Source of the DNA: Cristatella mucedo
Taxonomy: Eukaryota; Bryozoa; Phylactolaemata; Cristatellidae
Direction of reading: 5' to 3'
NCBI GenBank assembly: GCA_009760855.2
Contig: WPIO01000001.1
Coordinates: forward strand, 17,532,501-17,587,500
Length of the DNA: 55,000 bases
In this document: positions 26,369 to 33,420 of the stretch, in pieces
Numbering within the stretch: the stretch's first letter is position 1
Layout: each line of letters begins with the position of its first letter
Made by a program: the position numbers and the translations under genes
Notes under the pieces: generated by a model
Seen by the model: only the letters and a program-made list of their open reading frames with translations
What the model was told of the DNA's origin: nothing
Database searches by the model: none

Positions 26369-28987
26369 GAGCTGCAGCTTGGGAGCCAGCCAGCAGGGAG
26401 GAGGAGGACACGAGGTCATCTCCTCTTACGGTACTCGCTCGCTTGGGTTTCTCTGATATATCGCACATACCGCTACACTTTGCGCTTTGCTAAGCGTGCT
26501 TCACGCAGCCTGTGCAGTGTCAGGCCTTTGATTATGTAAAAAGCTGTGTTGCAGCGTCTCGAGTGTTATCGAATTATTTCGGGGGCCTGCAGCAGCCGGT
26601 CGACGTCGACATGAAAGGCTGGAAGGGTTATAAACGCTGGCGTGCCAACGTCCTGGTCGTTTGCTGTCACATCAGCCAGCTCTTGCTGGTCTGAAAAAAA
26701 GTACAAACTTGTGTGCACCGGTCCTCGGGAGGGCAGGTGACCACGGCGATGAGGTCTTTCCGCTGTGCATCTAGTTTGCAGGCAGCACTGGGCTTCAGCC
26801 GCTGTGTGCTGCCTGCCTTTAGAGCTGCCTGCCTTCAGTACCCGACAGCTTTTCGGCTAGCAGTGTAGTTTGGTCTGCCCTGCAACGGTCTTGCACAGCT
26901 CCCGCATTTCTCCTTCGTAGCTACTGAGCTTTGTTCTGACCATTTCGCTCGCACAGCTGACAGCTCGGCTGACAACTCGGGGTAAAAGCTAGCGCCCTGC
27001 AGAGCCCGCTGCTGCTGATTGAGAGTGGCAGCATCTAGCTGAGCAGACTTCACAGCTCAGACCGGGTAGCCTTTAGGATAATTGCGCCTGACAATGGAGT
27101 CCCCTATCCTTACTCAGCTGATGGTGAACTGCAGCTGATGCCGACCTGTACCGATTCATCCTCCAGCCCACTAGCCGAGGTTAAATTTTCGGCTTGTCTA
27201 ATCATGCCCAGGAGTAGTGGTGAGGAACGCATGATTAGTTGTCGTTGAGTTTGTGTTACCCTGCCCTAACGGTCGCCTATAGTTTTTGCATGTTTTAGGG
27301 TACTTGCTGCAAGCAGTTGGACGGCAGCTTGCTCCGAAAGCTGTTTAGGCTTCAAGTGTACTGCAAGTGCTCTGTAGAAAACTATTCAATTCCACACCCA
27401 CTTAGTCCTTAAGGGAGGCTTGGTGGAGTTTCAGACAGAGATACATTACGTGGCTTGTGTTACTGCAGATGTCGCAGAATTACAGTCTGTTTTTAGTTCA
27501 GGATAAAGCATGCATTCTCCAGATCAAGCTCAACAGCTAAGCATATTTCTTATCTATGGCCAGCCTGCATGCAAAATTACAAAGTGTCAAAATTGCTGAA
27601 TCTGCTCTCTGTTTCTGTGGCACTGCAATAACCCTAGGGTATTCTTAGCAAAATATAAAAAAGGAAAAACTGCTACATTGGTCTTGAAAATTTAACTCAA
27701 ACTCGCCAATTCTGGAGGGGCTGGATTTGTTTCTTAGTAATGCAATGTATTGTTTCTCTGTCTGTAGTTCTACAAAGCCACAAAAACGAAGTGGGGTGTT
27801 ATAAAGGAGAGCTTTTTACAGCGCACTCAAAGCGCAAGCAGCTTTCGGTATGCATAAGGTAGCCAGCAGACATCATCTCATGCAACAAAGTGAAGTGAGA
27901 AGTACAGCTGAGTCAGGAGGGCAGTAGAGGTTGTGAGTAGCATGGAAGTAGCAGCCTAGGTCGCATATCGATATCGGGAAGCCGAGTGCATGCACGCATG
28001 CATGCACTCGGCATGCATGCACTCGGCATGCATGCATGCGCAGAATTAACGCCTTGAGATTGTCTGCAACTGGAGACTGTATCACTGTCTTCCTCGTACT
28101 GTCTTCCTTTCGAGTGCTTACAGCTGTTGTGTCAGCTCTGACAGAGCAGCTCACTCGTGCTCCAACTTTCTTGCACTTAGCACACTCTATTGAAGCAAAG
28201 GACATCGTAGATGCAGAGCTTTCTGGAAAACACTATCAGTGCTGTTGCTGCAGCTGCATTTACCTCACTTGTGCAGCTATTTCGTTCCTACTTACTCGCT
28301 CACAGAAGCAGCAGCACATGCAGTAGCAGCAGCTGCACTTGCAGAAGCAGTAGCAACAAATGCAGAAGCAGCTGCAAAAGCTGGAGCAGCATATGCAGAA
28401 GCAGCAGCACATACAGAAACAGTAGTACCACGTGCAAAAGCAGCCGGGGACATACAGAAGCAGCAGCAGTACATGCAAAAGCAGCAGCAACACACACAGA
28501 AGCAGCAGCACATGCTAAAGCAGCACCGGTGAGTGGTTCAACTTTGGCCATGATGGCCAGTGGCAGTAGAGATGTTGTGGCTGCATCAGTCAGAGTAGCA
28601 GTTGCAGCAGCTGGCTAGAGCTTTAGCCGTGGCTGGAGCAATCATGTGGCTGCAACCGAGGCAGCAGCAGTTATGCTGCCTCGACATGCCACTGTTGCGG
28701 CTGCAATTTTTGTGCTCGATTCCTAATGGACTCTATCGCCAGATACTGTGGCTGTTGCAATCTTTCTGCAGCCTGAAAGCTCCTAACTTATTAGTGCATT
28801 TATCTGTTGCTTGTACTTGCAGCTGCGACAGGAACGCCTCGTGAAGCGAGGTGTCAAGGCAAAACCAAAGGGTGCAGAAACGGTAAAGAGGAATGGCATC
28901 ACCGATGCCGGTAACCAGCAACGTCCAGATTCACACGAGATCTCGACGAGCCGTGCAGGCAAGGGTCGTGGTGGCAGCAGCCGCTAG
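191..28987 (+). CDS. FAM221A: FAM221A orthologue, seven exons, 5' end outside window
   Basis: Coding exons are 191-269, 3402-3499, 3864-4051, 9388-9600, 9987-10103, 23556-23656 and 28823-28987; the stop is TAG at 28985-28987. They join in one frame to 319 residues plus stop, starting with the last base of a codon whose first two bases lie in an upstream exon. Human FAM221A is about 300 residues. Landmarks, numbered from the first whole residue: [17 protein letters not shown] (10-26), [16 protein letters not shown] (43-58), RYKQHKTDF (59-67), a Cys-rich core with CRC, CTC and CPC pairs (about 80-140), [18 protein letters not shown] (168-185), [13 protein letters not shown] (about 202-214) and [11 protein letters not shown] (255-265). 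The C-terminal ERRYQER tail favours FAM221A over FAM221B. The molecular function is unknown; the paired cysteines suggest metal binding, and the family's spread suggests a ciliary role (both inference). Introns are 3132, 364, 5336, 386, 13452 and 5166 nt. Confidence 0.93.
528..581. repeat. (TG)n microsatellite
   Basis: An uninterrupted TG run of about 54 bases in FAM221A intron 1. Open frames through it (poly Cys-Val, poly Thr-His) are artefacts of the repeat. Confidence 0.97.
1255..1308. repeat. (CT)n microsatellite
   Basis: A CT run with one TT interruption, in FAM221A intron 1. Confidence 0.95.
3247..3345 (-). mobile_element. LINE-LA 3'-tail fragment
   Basis: On the minus strand this reads the LA terminal hairpin (a degenerate AGATTAAG core), then a run of ATT units at the low-coordinate end. 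Only the last ~90 bases of the element are present, with no coding part. Confidence 0.6.
3402..3499 (+). CDS. FAM221A: FAM221A exon 2 of those seen
   Basis: Acceptor GATTTGTAG ends at 3401; donor GTAGGT starts at 3500. The 32 whole codons read [16 protein letters not shown] then [16 protein letters not shown], and two bases (CG) carry over to make the Arg of [23 protein letters not shown] is the most diagnostic block of FAM221 proteins. Incoming phase is 0, matching the previous exon. Confidence 0.94.
3864..4051 (+). CDS. FAM221A: FAM221A exon 3 (Cys-rich core, first half)
   Basis: Acceptor TTTTCTTAG ends at 3863; donor GTACGT starts at 4052. Encodes [20 protein letters not shown], then [25 protein letters not shown] and a VC end. 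The CRC and CTC pairs are the first conserved cysteine clusters and are complete. Base 4051 begins a Gly codon finished in the next exon. Confidence 0.94.
4131..4164. repeat. (CA)n/(TA)n microsatellite
   Basis: About 12 CA units followed by TA units. It abuts the tail end of the SINE-SB copy beginning near 4165, so it may have grown from the element's A/T-rich tail. Confidence 0.9.
4165..4322 (-). mobile_element. SINE-SB copy
   Basis: Read on the minus strand, it has a tRNA-like head (GGGTTAGGGTG near an A box and GGCTCGAGCC as B box) and ends with the tail shared with LINE-LA (AAGCACC..AGAGATT..GTTCTCT..GCACTATA). About 155 bases, in FAM221A intron 3. Confidence 0.75.
4810..5150 (-). mobile_element. 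LINE-LA ORF2 fragment, internally deleted
   Basis: The minus-strand frame reads [24 protein letters not shown] LINE sequence (visible: [20 protein letters not shown]), then the reverse-transcriptase C-terminal region, then jumps to the end of the ORF (DLTTFKK-like). The middle of the C-terminal domain is missing relative to the copy at 48455-50505. Confidence 0.7.
5403..5572 (-). mobile_element. SINE-SB copy
   Basis: The minus strand reads TGGTTTAGCCCAATGGTTAG at the head, a degenerate B box (GTGGGCTCG) and the LA-type tail ending in ATTATAT units. Inside FAM221A intron 3. Confidence 0.75.
6050..6212 (-). mobile_element. SINE-SA copy
   Basis: The minus strand reads TTAGCCCAGGGGTAAAGTGC (A-box region) and GGGGTCGAGTCCTGCAG (B-box region), then the SA body, which ends TATATAAAGGAGGCTGTTGA. 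tRNA-derived, but with no foldable acceptor stem, so not a tRNA gene. Confidence 0.8.
7725..7885 (+). mobile_element. SINE-SA copy
   Basis: Reads TTAGCTCAGAGATAAGGTGC (A box) and GGGTTAGAGTCCTGTAG (B box with one change), then the SA body to CTATGTAAAAATGAGGCTGC. In FAM221A intron 3. Confidence 0.8.
9388..9600 (+). CDS. FAM221A: FAM221A exon 4 (Cys-rich core end and PYAAMGG block)
   Basis: A (CT)-rich tract ends GATTTAG at 9387. The exon encodes [29 protein letters not shown] and [20 protein letters not shown], ending LDPSGAG. The donor is GTTGGT at 9601, weaker than the others. Without splicing the frame reads one Trp and stops at TAG 9606-9608. I prefer splicing because the following exon restores the family's SGxG-xPS sequence in phase. 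Confidence 0.93.
9610..9770. repeat. (GA)n and CA/GACA compound microsatellite
   Basis: About 84 bases of pure GA, then CA, GA and GACA units. It fills much of the 386-nt FAM221A intron 4 and begins ten bases after the donor. Confidence 0.97.
9987..10103 (+). CDS. FAM221A: FAM221A exon 5
   Basis: Acceptor GTCTTCAG ends at 9986; donor GTAAGC starts at 10104. It reads [20 protein letters not shown] then [18 protein letters not shown], matching the family's E-PI-A-D-PFL segment. Both ends are phase 1, joining Gly codons on each side. This match decides that the stop at 9606 is intronic. Confidence 0.88.
10447..10875 (+). mobile_element. LINE-LA copy, 5' truncated, decayed
   Basis: Matches the LA C-terminal coding segment (the [14 protein letters not shown] block, then QAKN), the 3' UTR and the terminal hairpin with an ATT tail near 10860. 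Several frame breaks. In FAM221A intron 5. Confidence 0.8.
10880..11845 (+). other. unassigned intron 5 sequence
   Basis: No gene or repeat family recognised. There is a G/C-rich patch at 11296-11330 (C-run then GGGGGAGGGTGGGGG), a possible quadruplex-forming stretch. Confidence 0.4.
11850..12045 (+). mobile_element. LINE-LB-like fragment
   Basis: Its minus-strand relative is at 17255-17460: both share an AATATCAG..CCACATGTC segment, GGCTCTCT and ACAATAAATTAGC. The latter corresponds to the DNKLAVPFL region of LB at about 15350. Short and decayed. Confidence 0.55.
12185..13333 (+). mobile_element. LINE-LB reverse-transcriptase region, decayed
   Basis: Reads [18 protein letters not shown], then [19 protein letters not shown], then [20 protein letters not shown] and [11 protein letters not shown]. 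These are non-LTR RT domains in order (CR1/L2 type), followed by SWLDYCNS-like and [17 protein letters not shown] blocks. The catalytic YADD is YADF here, and there are several stops, so it is dead. The copy continues after a SINE-SA insertion at 13507-13590. Confidence 0.88.
13334..13506 (+). mobile_element. SINE-SA copy inserted in LINE-LB
   Basis: A clean SA: TATAAAGTGCTTGCTC follows the A box, GCAGGTTCGAGTCCTGCAG is the B box, and the body ends TTGAGGCAGTTAATCAGCTA. LB sequence stops at GACCATTAG just before it and resumes at ACAGAAGC just after; the LB copy at about 15390 is uninterrupted there. Confidence 0.88.
13507..13590 (+). mobile_element. LINE-LB continuation after SINE insertion
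   Basis: ACAGAAGCTTTTGCTCTGC and on match the LB copy at about 15399, the CR1/L2 DRSFxSAGxRLWxSLP segment. Runs into LINE-LA at about 13590. Confidence 0.75.
13590..14336 (+). mobile_element. LINE-LA copy, best preserved 3' end
   Basis: A continuous frame encodes [83 protein letters not shown] and a final [12 protein letters not shown], about 170 residues of the RT C-terminal domain typical of CR1/L2 LINEs. The 3' UTR follows from 14088. The end is a hairpin (AAGCGCC pairing with GGCGCTT) and (ATT)n at 14310-14330. 5' truncated. Confidence 0.93.
14414..14520 (-). mobile_element. LINE-LA 3'-tail fragment
   Basis: Tail only, minus strand: ATT units, then the hairpin with AAGTTCTCTGAGGG, then a short 3' UTR remnant. 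No coding part. Confidence 0.65.
14560..14960 (+). mobile_element. LINE-LA ORF2 fragment
   Basis: Reads [31 protein letters not shown] and [17 protein letters not shown], then DLHWLP. These are LA blocks in order, with frame breaks. It abuts LINE-LB at about 14965. Confidence 0.7.
14965..15800 (+). mobile_element. LINE-LB copy with 3' end
   Basis: Reads [81 protein letters not shown] and [18 protein letters not shown]. The 3' UTR ends GGAGTTACAGATGGAGATAC and an ACATT-type tail. An LA tail is inserted at about 15565-15648. Confidence 0.85.
15565..15648 (+). mobile_element. LINE-LA tail-only insertion inside LINE-LB
   Basis: About 84 bases: AAATGTATAGCGCCTAGAA, the hairpin and ATT units. LB copies at 17690-18310, 27750-27985 and 46445-47170 read straight through this point. 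TTTCTC appears on both sides and may be a target-site duplication. Confidence 0.75.
15805..16140 (+). mobile_element. LINE-LA fragment
   Basis: Decayed LA C-terminal segment ([12 protein letters not shown] parallels [12 protein letters not shown]; then a [10 protein letters not shown] end) and the start of the 3' UTR (CATGTTATCACTAACCA). The tail is absent. Confidence 0.6.
16140..17250 (+). other. unassigned intron 5 sequence
   Basis: An open frame of 133 codons (16755-17156 +) overlaps one of 87 codons on the other strand. I find no family motif and no convincing splice pair for either. Otherwise no recognised feature. Confidence 0.4.
17255..17460 (-). mobile_element. LINE-LB-like fragment
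   Basis: Minus strand reads [20 protein letters not shown], parallel to the [21 protein letters not shown] block. Similar to 11850-12045. Confidence 0.6.
17690..18310 (-). mobile_element. LINE-LB copy, minus strand
   Basis: The reverse complement matches LB from the [10 protein letters not shown] block (GACAGAAGATTCTGTTCTGC) through the 3' UTR to CGTGGAGTTACAGATGGAGA. Uninterrupted at the point where the 15.5-kb copy holds an LA tail. Confidence 0.75.
18429..18508 (-). mobile_element. LINE-LA tail fragment
   Basis: Minus strand: LA hairpin with degenerate stem, then ATT units. Abuts the LB tail at 18505. Confidence 0.6.
18505..18605 (-). mobile_element. LINE-LB tail fragment
   Basis: Minus strand: TATACAAAACTCTCCTGCGT through GGAGTGACAGACGGAGATAC, ending in three ACATT units. 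Only the last 100 bases of LB are present. Confidence 0.75.
18780..19020 (-). mobile_element. LINE-LA ORF2 fragment
   Basis: Minus strand reads [17 protein letters not shown] and [15 protein letters not shown], the [18 protein letters not shown] region of LA, decayed. Confidence 0.6.
19030..23478 (+). other. unassigned stretch of FAM221A intron 5
   Basis: Mostly unique, AT-rich sequence. I see TA microsatellites at 22398-22500 and a possible degenerate tRNA-like B box at 23180-23195 (GTGTTCGAATCC) that may be an old SINE-SA. No convincing exon on either strand. Confidence 0.5.
22398..22488. repeat. (TA)n microsatellites
   Basis: A run of about 37 bases of TA and a second of about 19, separated by a GTGTGT-containing spacer. 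Confidence 0.93.
23479..23546. repeat. 34-bp perfect tandem duplication
   Basis: Two identical adjacent 34-bp units starting CCCTCGACCCGCAATGATCG, ending nine bases before the acceptor of FAM221A exon 6. The branch-point region of the intron therefore probably exists twice. Confidence 0.93.
23556..23656 (+). CDS. FAM221A: FAM221A exon 6 (ERRYQER block)
   Basis: Acceptor TGCTACAG ends at 23555; donor GTAAGG starts at 23657. Encodes [20 protein letters not shown] then [13 protein letters not shown], the charged tail of FAM221A. Phase 1 in and phase 0 out fit both neighbours although the upstream intron is 13.4 kb. A 34-bp tandem duplication lies just upstream at 23479-23546. Confidence 0.9.
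24077..24255 (+). mobile_element. SINE-SA copy
   Basis: Reads AACCAAGGGGTAAGGTGTTC (A box) and TTGGGTTCGAGTCCTGCAG (B box), the body, then CTATATAAGTGAGGCTGTTG and a short ATT tail. In FAM221A intron 6. Confidence 0.85.
24806..25018. repeat. (TA)n plus (GT)n compound microsatellite
   Basis: About 95 bases of TA and ATTGTATATA units, then roughly 110 bases of GT ending in GC/GT variants. Alternating purine-pyrimidine throughout. Confidence 0.95.
25617..25724 (-). repeat. (CT)n-linked 44-bp dispersed module
   Basis: On the minus strand, a CT tract is followed by CGGCCAAGGTCGCATGTAAC and then GCTTTTAGAAGGGCC. The same unit occurs on the plus strand at 36739-36844 with only a couple of differences outside the tract. 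Confidence 0.85.
26057..26126 (-). CDS. candidate exon of unknown antisense gene
   Basis: The minus strand has a good acceptor (TCTCTCTGCCAG before 26126) and donor (CAG then GTGCGC). One frame reads [20 protein letters not shown]. Nested in FAM221A intron 6. No family recognised; it could be chance. Confidence 0.22.
26271..26468 (-). CDS. candidate Gln-rich coding segment, unknown
   Basis: The minus frame reads [28 protein letters not shown], then ten Gln and three AVQQQ units, stopping at PRTACPE. The repeats come from three 15-bp units (26301-26345 on the plus strand) and a CTG run. Other frames are also open (poly Leu/Ala/Ser), so coding is uncertain. Confidence 0.22.
26301..26368. repeat. 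15-bp tandem repeat and (CTG)n
   Basis: Three perfect CACGGCCTGCTGCTG units followed by about eight further CTG units. Confidence 0.92.
26835..27053 (-). CDS. candidate coding segment, coiled-coil-like, unknown
   Basis: The minus strand reads [39 protein letters not shown] and on; another minus frame reads [20 protein letters not shown] from an ATG at 26943. Both look protein-like, but only one, or neither, can be real. No recognised family. Same strand as 26057-26126 and 26271-26468. Confidence 0.22.
   Translation of the reverse strand: MKSAQLDAATLNQQQRALQGASFYPELSAELSAVRAKWSEQSSVATKEKCGSCARPLQGRPNYTASRKAVGY
27062..27745 (+). other. unassigned intron 6 sequence
   Basis: No recognisable feature on either strand, apart from a fragment near 27437 (CAGACAGAGATACATTACGT) that resembles the last 20 bases of LINE-LB. 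Confidence 0.4.
27750..27965 (-). mobile_element. LINE-LB 3' end
   Basis: Minus strand: LB 3' UTR from the TTGCATGAGATG-like segment to AGAACTACAGACAGAG. No coding part; uninterrupted at the site of the LA tail insertion seen at 15565. Confidence 0.7.
27985..28040. repeat. TGCATGCA palindromic cluster
   Basis: Two 15-bp GCATGCATGCACTCG-type units flanked by more TGCATGC palindromes. Confidence 0.85.
28300..28530. repeat. imperfect CAG-type minisatellite
   Basis: Degenerate GCAGAAGCAGCAGCACAT-type units over about 230 bases. Frames read Ala-rich (AEAAAHTE), Gln-rich ([12 protein letters not shown]) or, on the minus strand, Cys/Leu-rich. It ends about 290 bases before the last FAM221A exon. 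Treated as intronic because no splice or family evidence calls for coding. Confidence 0.75.
28823..28987 (+). CDS. FAM221A: FAM221A last exon and stop
   Basis: Acceptor GTACTTGCAG ends at 28822; the exon runs to TAG at 28985-28987. It starts [17 protein letters not shown], continuing the basic tail after RYQER, and ends in a low-complexity GKGRGGSSR. The far C-terminus of this family is poorly conserved, so this exon rests on the splice site, phase 0 and the basic continuation rather than a motif match. Confidence 0.78.
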   Translation: MRQERLVKRGVKAKPKGAETVKRNGITDAGNQQRPDSHEISTSRAGKGRGGSSR

Positions 28988-30900
28988 TGCCTGGCTGCCT
29001 AGCGGGGTCGCAACAATAGGCACAGAGGGTCAGAGCAGCGCAGGCACTCACTGCTTCAGCCCAGCATCACCCGATCTTGCTACTCTTGTTGCTCAAGTAA
29101 TCCACCGGCCAAACTTGCTCCCCTCTCTCATTTCTTTTGGATTTTATCTCTCCCTCTCGTTTTCTATCTTCATATCTTCTTCTGTGTTCTCTCTATCTCT
29201 CTCATCTCCGTCTTTCCGTCTCTCTCTCCACTTGACTGGCTTTATCCTGCTTCCTGTCACTGTTGTCTTTCTCTCCGAAGAGTAAACTGATAAGATATTT
29301 GTCGCGGTCGAACAGTCCAGATATCTAATGCCTTTTGTTGGGGACCTTGAAATGGGTGTTTTCAAATGCATTGTGAACTAATAAAACCGATATCTTTATC
29401 GCCTTTACTGAGCGAAACAGGAGTTCTTCAGATGTTTGAACGAGCTGCAATATATGCTTCCGGAACCCGAAGCCTGCTCTTGTAGATTATAGATCTAAGG
29501 CTGGGGCTACACCCGAGTTGCAGTTTTGATAACTTGCTACTGATTCAATCTAGAATCGCATAGGCGTAGTTCAACAGAAAAAGTGGACAGAACTCAGCGC
29601 TTTCCACACACGATGGAAAAATATTTATTGTGATGATTGTCACGTCCATTTCTCACAATCCACCTCTTTAGGTTGTAAATCATGCTACCAGAATGGGACT
29701 GCTGTCAGGTTGCATATCTTTTTTGTTTGCCCCTAGTATGGTTCTAGGAGGCTGGCTTTCACAGTAAATCGGCAACTGCTCTGAAACTTGGCCAGGAGCT
29801 ACCAATAGCAACAATTTAGCTTGAGGTGCTGGCTCTGGATCCGAGGAGTCGACGATGGCATTATGAAGCTGACACAGCAGCCTTAACCAAAGAGGTCTAC
29901 ATTTGGCCTGGCAAACAGCCGAATGTGACAGTAGCCTGTTAGTTTTGAAGGCTTGAGTTCAGTGCTATTCTCTGAGCCAGGTGAGACAGTAGACAATGCA
30001 GGGCATGTAAATTGGGCATGTGTATGCGTGTCTCGCGTTGCATCAGAATCAGAATGAAACGGCTTGCACTCAGTGACAATCCATGACTGCATGCACAAGC
30101 TGTATGCAGGCATTGTGAACACTGCTCGTGGTAGGCTTATCCTTGCTAGCTAGTTTGAGCATCATGTGTCATGTGATATCACCCATCGATTACTGCCCGA
30201 TGCTCTAAGCTGTCGTCGTTCTTGATGCCATCTCGCAGCCCCAGGCAGAGATCAAGGTAGATCGGCAAGCCGGAGTGGCCCGCCTGTTCACCAGCATGCC
30301 TACTGATTGGAGCCGTAGCAGTCTACGAGATCCAAGGAAGCCACGATGCTGGTTGCCTCCCTTGCACGGTGTTTAATGAGTTCAATGTTTGCCTGCAGTT
30401 GCATTTGCTAAGTCGGTTTGAATTAAAGATGATACGTGCCTTCTGCCTAGAAGCAACGTGCTCGATCTAGCTCCTTATGTCATTAGCCTGCTCTTCGGTT
30501 CTGTCACAATCCTCAAATGAAGCACACCCACACAAGCTCAAAAACACTGGTAACAGATCGGGGTCACGTTTTGCTCTTTGGAATTAGCTTTCAGACAATG
30601 CCAGCTCTTCTGTCACCAACATTTTGCCTTTGGTTTAGACCTTAAGGATGCAGTGATTTGTATTTGCCCCATGCAAAGCTATACATTTTCTGAATCGACA
30701 AGATGGGGCTGCCTTAGTGTCTGCCAGCCCAACATTGTGATGATACTATGACAATTGTCACTCACTTAGACCAACAGACAAAGATGTTTGACCTAAAGTG
30801 CTGCAAGACGGGTAATGTTTATGTATGGTGTACTTCAATTTTAGTGTTTTCAGCATTAAGTCAAAGTTACGTTTAAATGGAATCTACATTTAGTAGATGT
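28988..30900 (+). other. 3' flank of FAM221A
   Basis: Holds a pyrimidine-rich stretch (29120-29280) and the AATAAA at 29380, then no recognised gene. A short open segment near 30240-30310 (EIKVDRQAGVARLFTSMP), after a CTCGCAG acceptor-like site, looks protein-like but is isolated. Confidence 0.4.
29380..29385 (+). promoter_or_regulatory. candidate polyadenylation signal of FAM221A
   Basis: AATAAA followed by an A, about 390 bases after the stop codon. It is preceded by a pyrimidine-rich stretch (about 29120-29280) that would be 3' UTR. Placement is by distance and motif only. Confidence 0.4.
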
Positions 30901-30904
30901 CATA

Positions 30905-31020
30905 CAAGCCATTCGATTGTGCTTCCTGTGTAGCGAATGTAAAGTGCCTAGAAAGAGACTGAGTTCTCTGAGGGCGCTACATCAAATGTGTTATTATTGC
31001 TATTATCACCATTATTATTA
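30905..31020 (+). mobile_element. LINE-LA tail fragment
   Basis: Last ~115 bases of LA: CATTCGATTGTGCTTCC, AATGTAAAGTGCCTAGAAAG, hairpin, then ATT units. Confidence 0.8.
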
Positions 31021-31024
31021 CATT

Positions 31025-32190
31025 GTATATGATAATGTCTCTGGCAGTTAAAGATTGCTTGATTAAATGCTCTGGATAATTAAGTGTGCAGCAGTTGATT
31101 CAGCAGGATTAGCCTATTGCCGGCTGGCTCATTCAGAACAATCTTGCACGTGTTGAGTAATTTAACATTAGCCTGGCAACAGTTATGTCTTGGCACGGCA
31201 GTTGAGCAGCTCCTACTTAATACCTGCTTCAACAAGGTCTAATACAAACACGCGACATCTATCCAGGGATGCTTGCTAAATGGTAGCTCTTGAAATTAAC
31301 TTCTAGTTGTAAAGTTGCAAGCACAAGAAAAAGTTACCATATCTTTCAGCACTTGGATTGAGAAAATGAACTGATAAAAACATGAACTGCAATGCTTAAG
31401 TTGGACGTGCTGCCTTCGGGAAAAGAAGAAAATGTGCTTCGTGCCGTGTGCCCAGCTGTAAATTGCAAGGTTACATGGCACGATTACATTACTTCAGGTT
31501 GCATTGCAGACTTTGAAGACGTGACCTATAAATGAGACCATCGTCATGCCAAGTTTAAAGTGAGGTCAAAGCAAGCCCACCTTATTGTTGAGATTCAAAA
31601 ACAGCAAATAATTGTGCACCTAGGTACTGCCTAGACGTTTCTTGTAGCATTTGGCTGTACAGCATAAGCCGCTTACAAGTGCTGTGCACACGGCAGATTT
31701 TCCATCAGGACCAACATGCCCTGTTCACTGTGATGAGGCCTTATCTGTATCGCTTGAACCCTGCCGGTTTGATACTTATATGAGAAAAATAGTATAACCT
31801 CATTTGAGAATATGATGTGGCTGTAGACCGATGCCACACGTGACGTTTAAGAAGGAATTTTTTGTAGTGCACTTGGTCAAGTTGCTTGGTGCTAAGTTTC
31901 GGTTGAGCTAGTCGCATGTAGCACAACTTTGTTGCTCAGTTTGATGTCTTCAATGCTGATCCAGTGAGATGCCTCCTAGTGAAACGGCATACAAGCCAGC
32001 ATGTAAATATATGTCGCAGCAACAACTAACAGTGAGGTGCACATCCCTTTCGATGCTATGTCGTCTTCGGACTCATTCAGCCGACTTCCTTCCATATGTG
32101 CCACCAACTAAAACACGAGTGCAGAGGAGACATTTTTCTGAGTACCCCAGAGCACTAACGGCAAGGGCACATCCCATTCATGCAAGCGAG
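31025..32190 (+). other. unassigned sequence
   Basis: No gene or repeat family recognised on either strand. Confidence 0.4.
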
Positions 32191-32194
32191 TAAG

Positions 32195-32348
32195 CACACG
32201 TGATGCTGCCCTTTTTCACGACCTCGGCACCAAGGTCGTGGGTTTGAATCCTATAGTGAGCGATCCTGTATCGTTGCTGCCAGCAGTCGTGATAGCCGTA
32301 AAGGCTCTTCTATCGCTATAAAAAAAGAGACTGTTAAATCAGCTAATA
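32195..32348 (+). mobile_element. SINE-SA copy, head decayed
   Basis: The B-box region (CGTGGGTTTGAATCCTATAG) and the SA body (AGCCGTAAAGGCTCTTCT) are clear; the A-box end is degraded. Confidence 0.75.
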
Positions 32349-32349
32349 T

Positions 32350-33420
32350 TTTTCCCCACACTGCGCTAACCCAGTACAGGCAGTGGCATTTTTTGGAGCG
32401 CCCCTTGTCCCGTAGCGCCGTATTGGTACCGCTGCACACCATGCTGTGAATAGTGTCAATGACGAGCAAACAATTCTAATGATTTGAATTATTCTAACTT
32501 GACGGGTCCGATTTCGCAGCATCAGCAAGTAAGTCGACCAGGTACCAGAGATTGACTGACTACGTCTTTATGTGGTCAGCTAACAGAAGGCAATTAACTT
32601 CGATGGCACTAAAAGCAGTTTCCCAGTTGCCGAGCTTATGGCAGCTACACGATCGGTAAAATAATGATAGCATGAGAAAAAAATGGGTTGCATCAGTCTT
32701 CTATTTGAGTGGCTTTAGAACCATGAGTAACTCTGCTGGCTGCTGGGTGCAGGGGTACCTTATGCAGGGCAACAGCTGCAGCTACTGTGCCGGAGTAAAG
32801 CGTTTGCAGAGGAAATTGCTCTTGCCTTATGATGCAAACATTAGCTCGTGCTAGGCTAAACAGGGGCAGGTGCAATTCACAGCTCGTCCCATGCAATCTT
32901 CACACTCATCTACATCGTGGCTACATAATCTGGCAGAGGTGAGACGAGCACTGCGAGCACATCGGATCTAGCTTAGTGTATGGTGGTGCTATCATGGCTC
33001 CATCACCATTCTTCTAGAATTATCTGTTGAGACTATTGACCAACAACTTGCTACCTGGGCTAATGTAGAACCGATTAGTGTGCTAGCTACTTCTGTTGCT
33101 CCCCTGAGCTGGTCCGGACATGGCATTGGAGCATATTAAGCTCTGTGGCCACTTAGCAAATGTTATTAGAGATTCTTCAGACACCGGGCTTCATCTTATT
33201 CACTCCAAATGGCAAGTCTTGATTATTATTGTCCACAGCACTTGAAGGGGCAACGACACCTGCAAAAACCAACTCATCGAGTGCAGTGCAGCTCAGACTA
33301 GTCAAACTCAGACTAATTACATTTTTAACGTGTAGATGGATGATACCCTAACTACTGAGCCGTAAGACATGCTTGTCTAGTTTGGGCAGCACAGTACGTG
33401 CCTACTGATTACAACTACTT
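32350..33420 (+). other. unassigned sequence
   Basis: Nothing recognised on either strand. Confidence 0.35.

Noticed and set aside
28211-28618. Ala- or Gln-rich protein from the CAG minisatellite
   Set aside because: Open in several frames on both strands because of the repeat; no splice signals joining it to FAM221A in phase.
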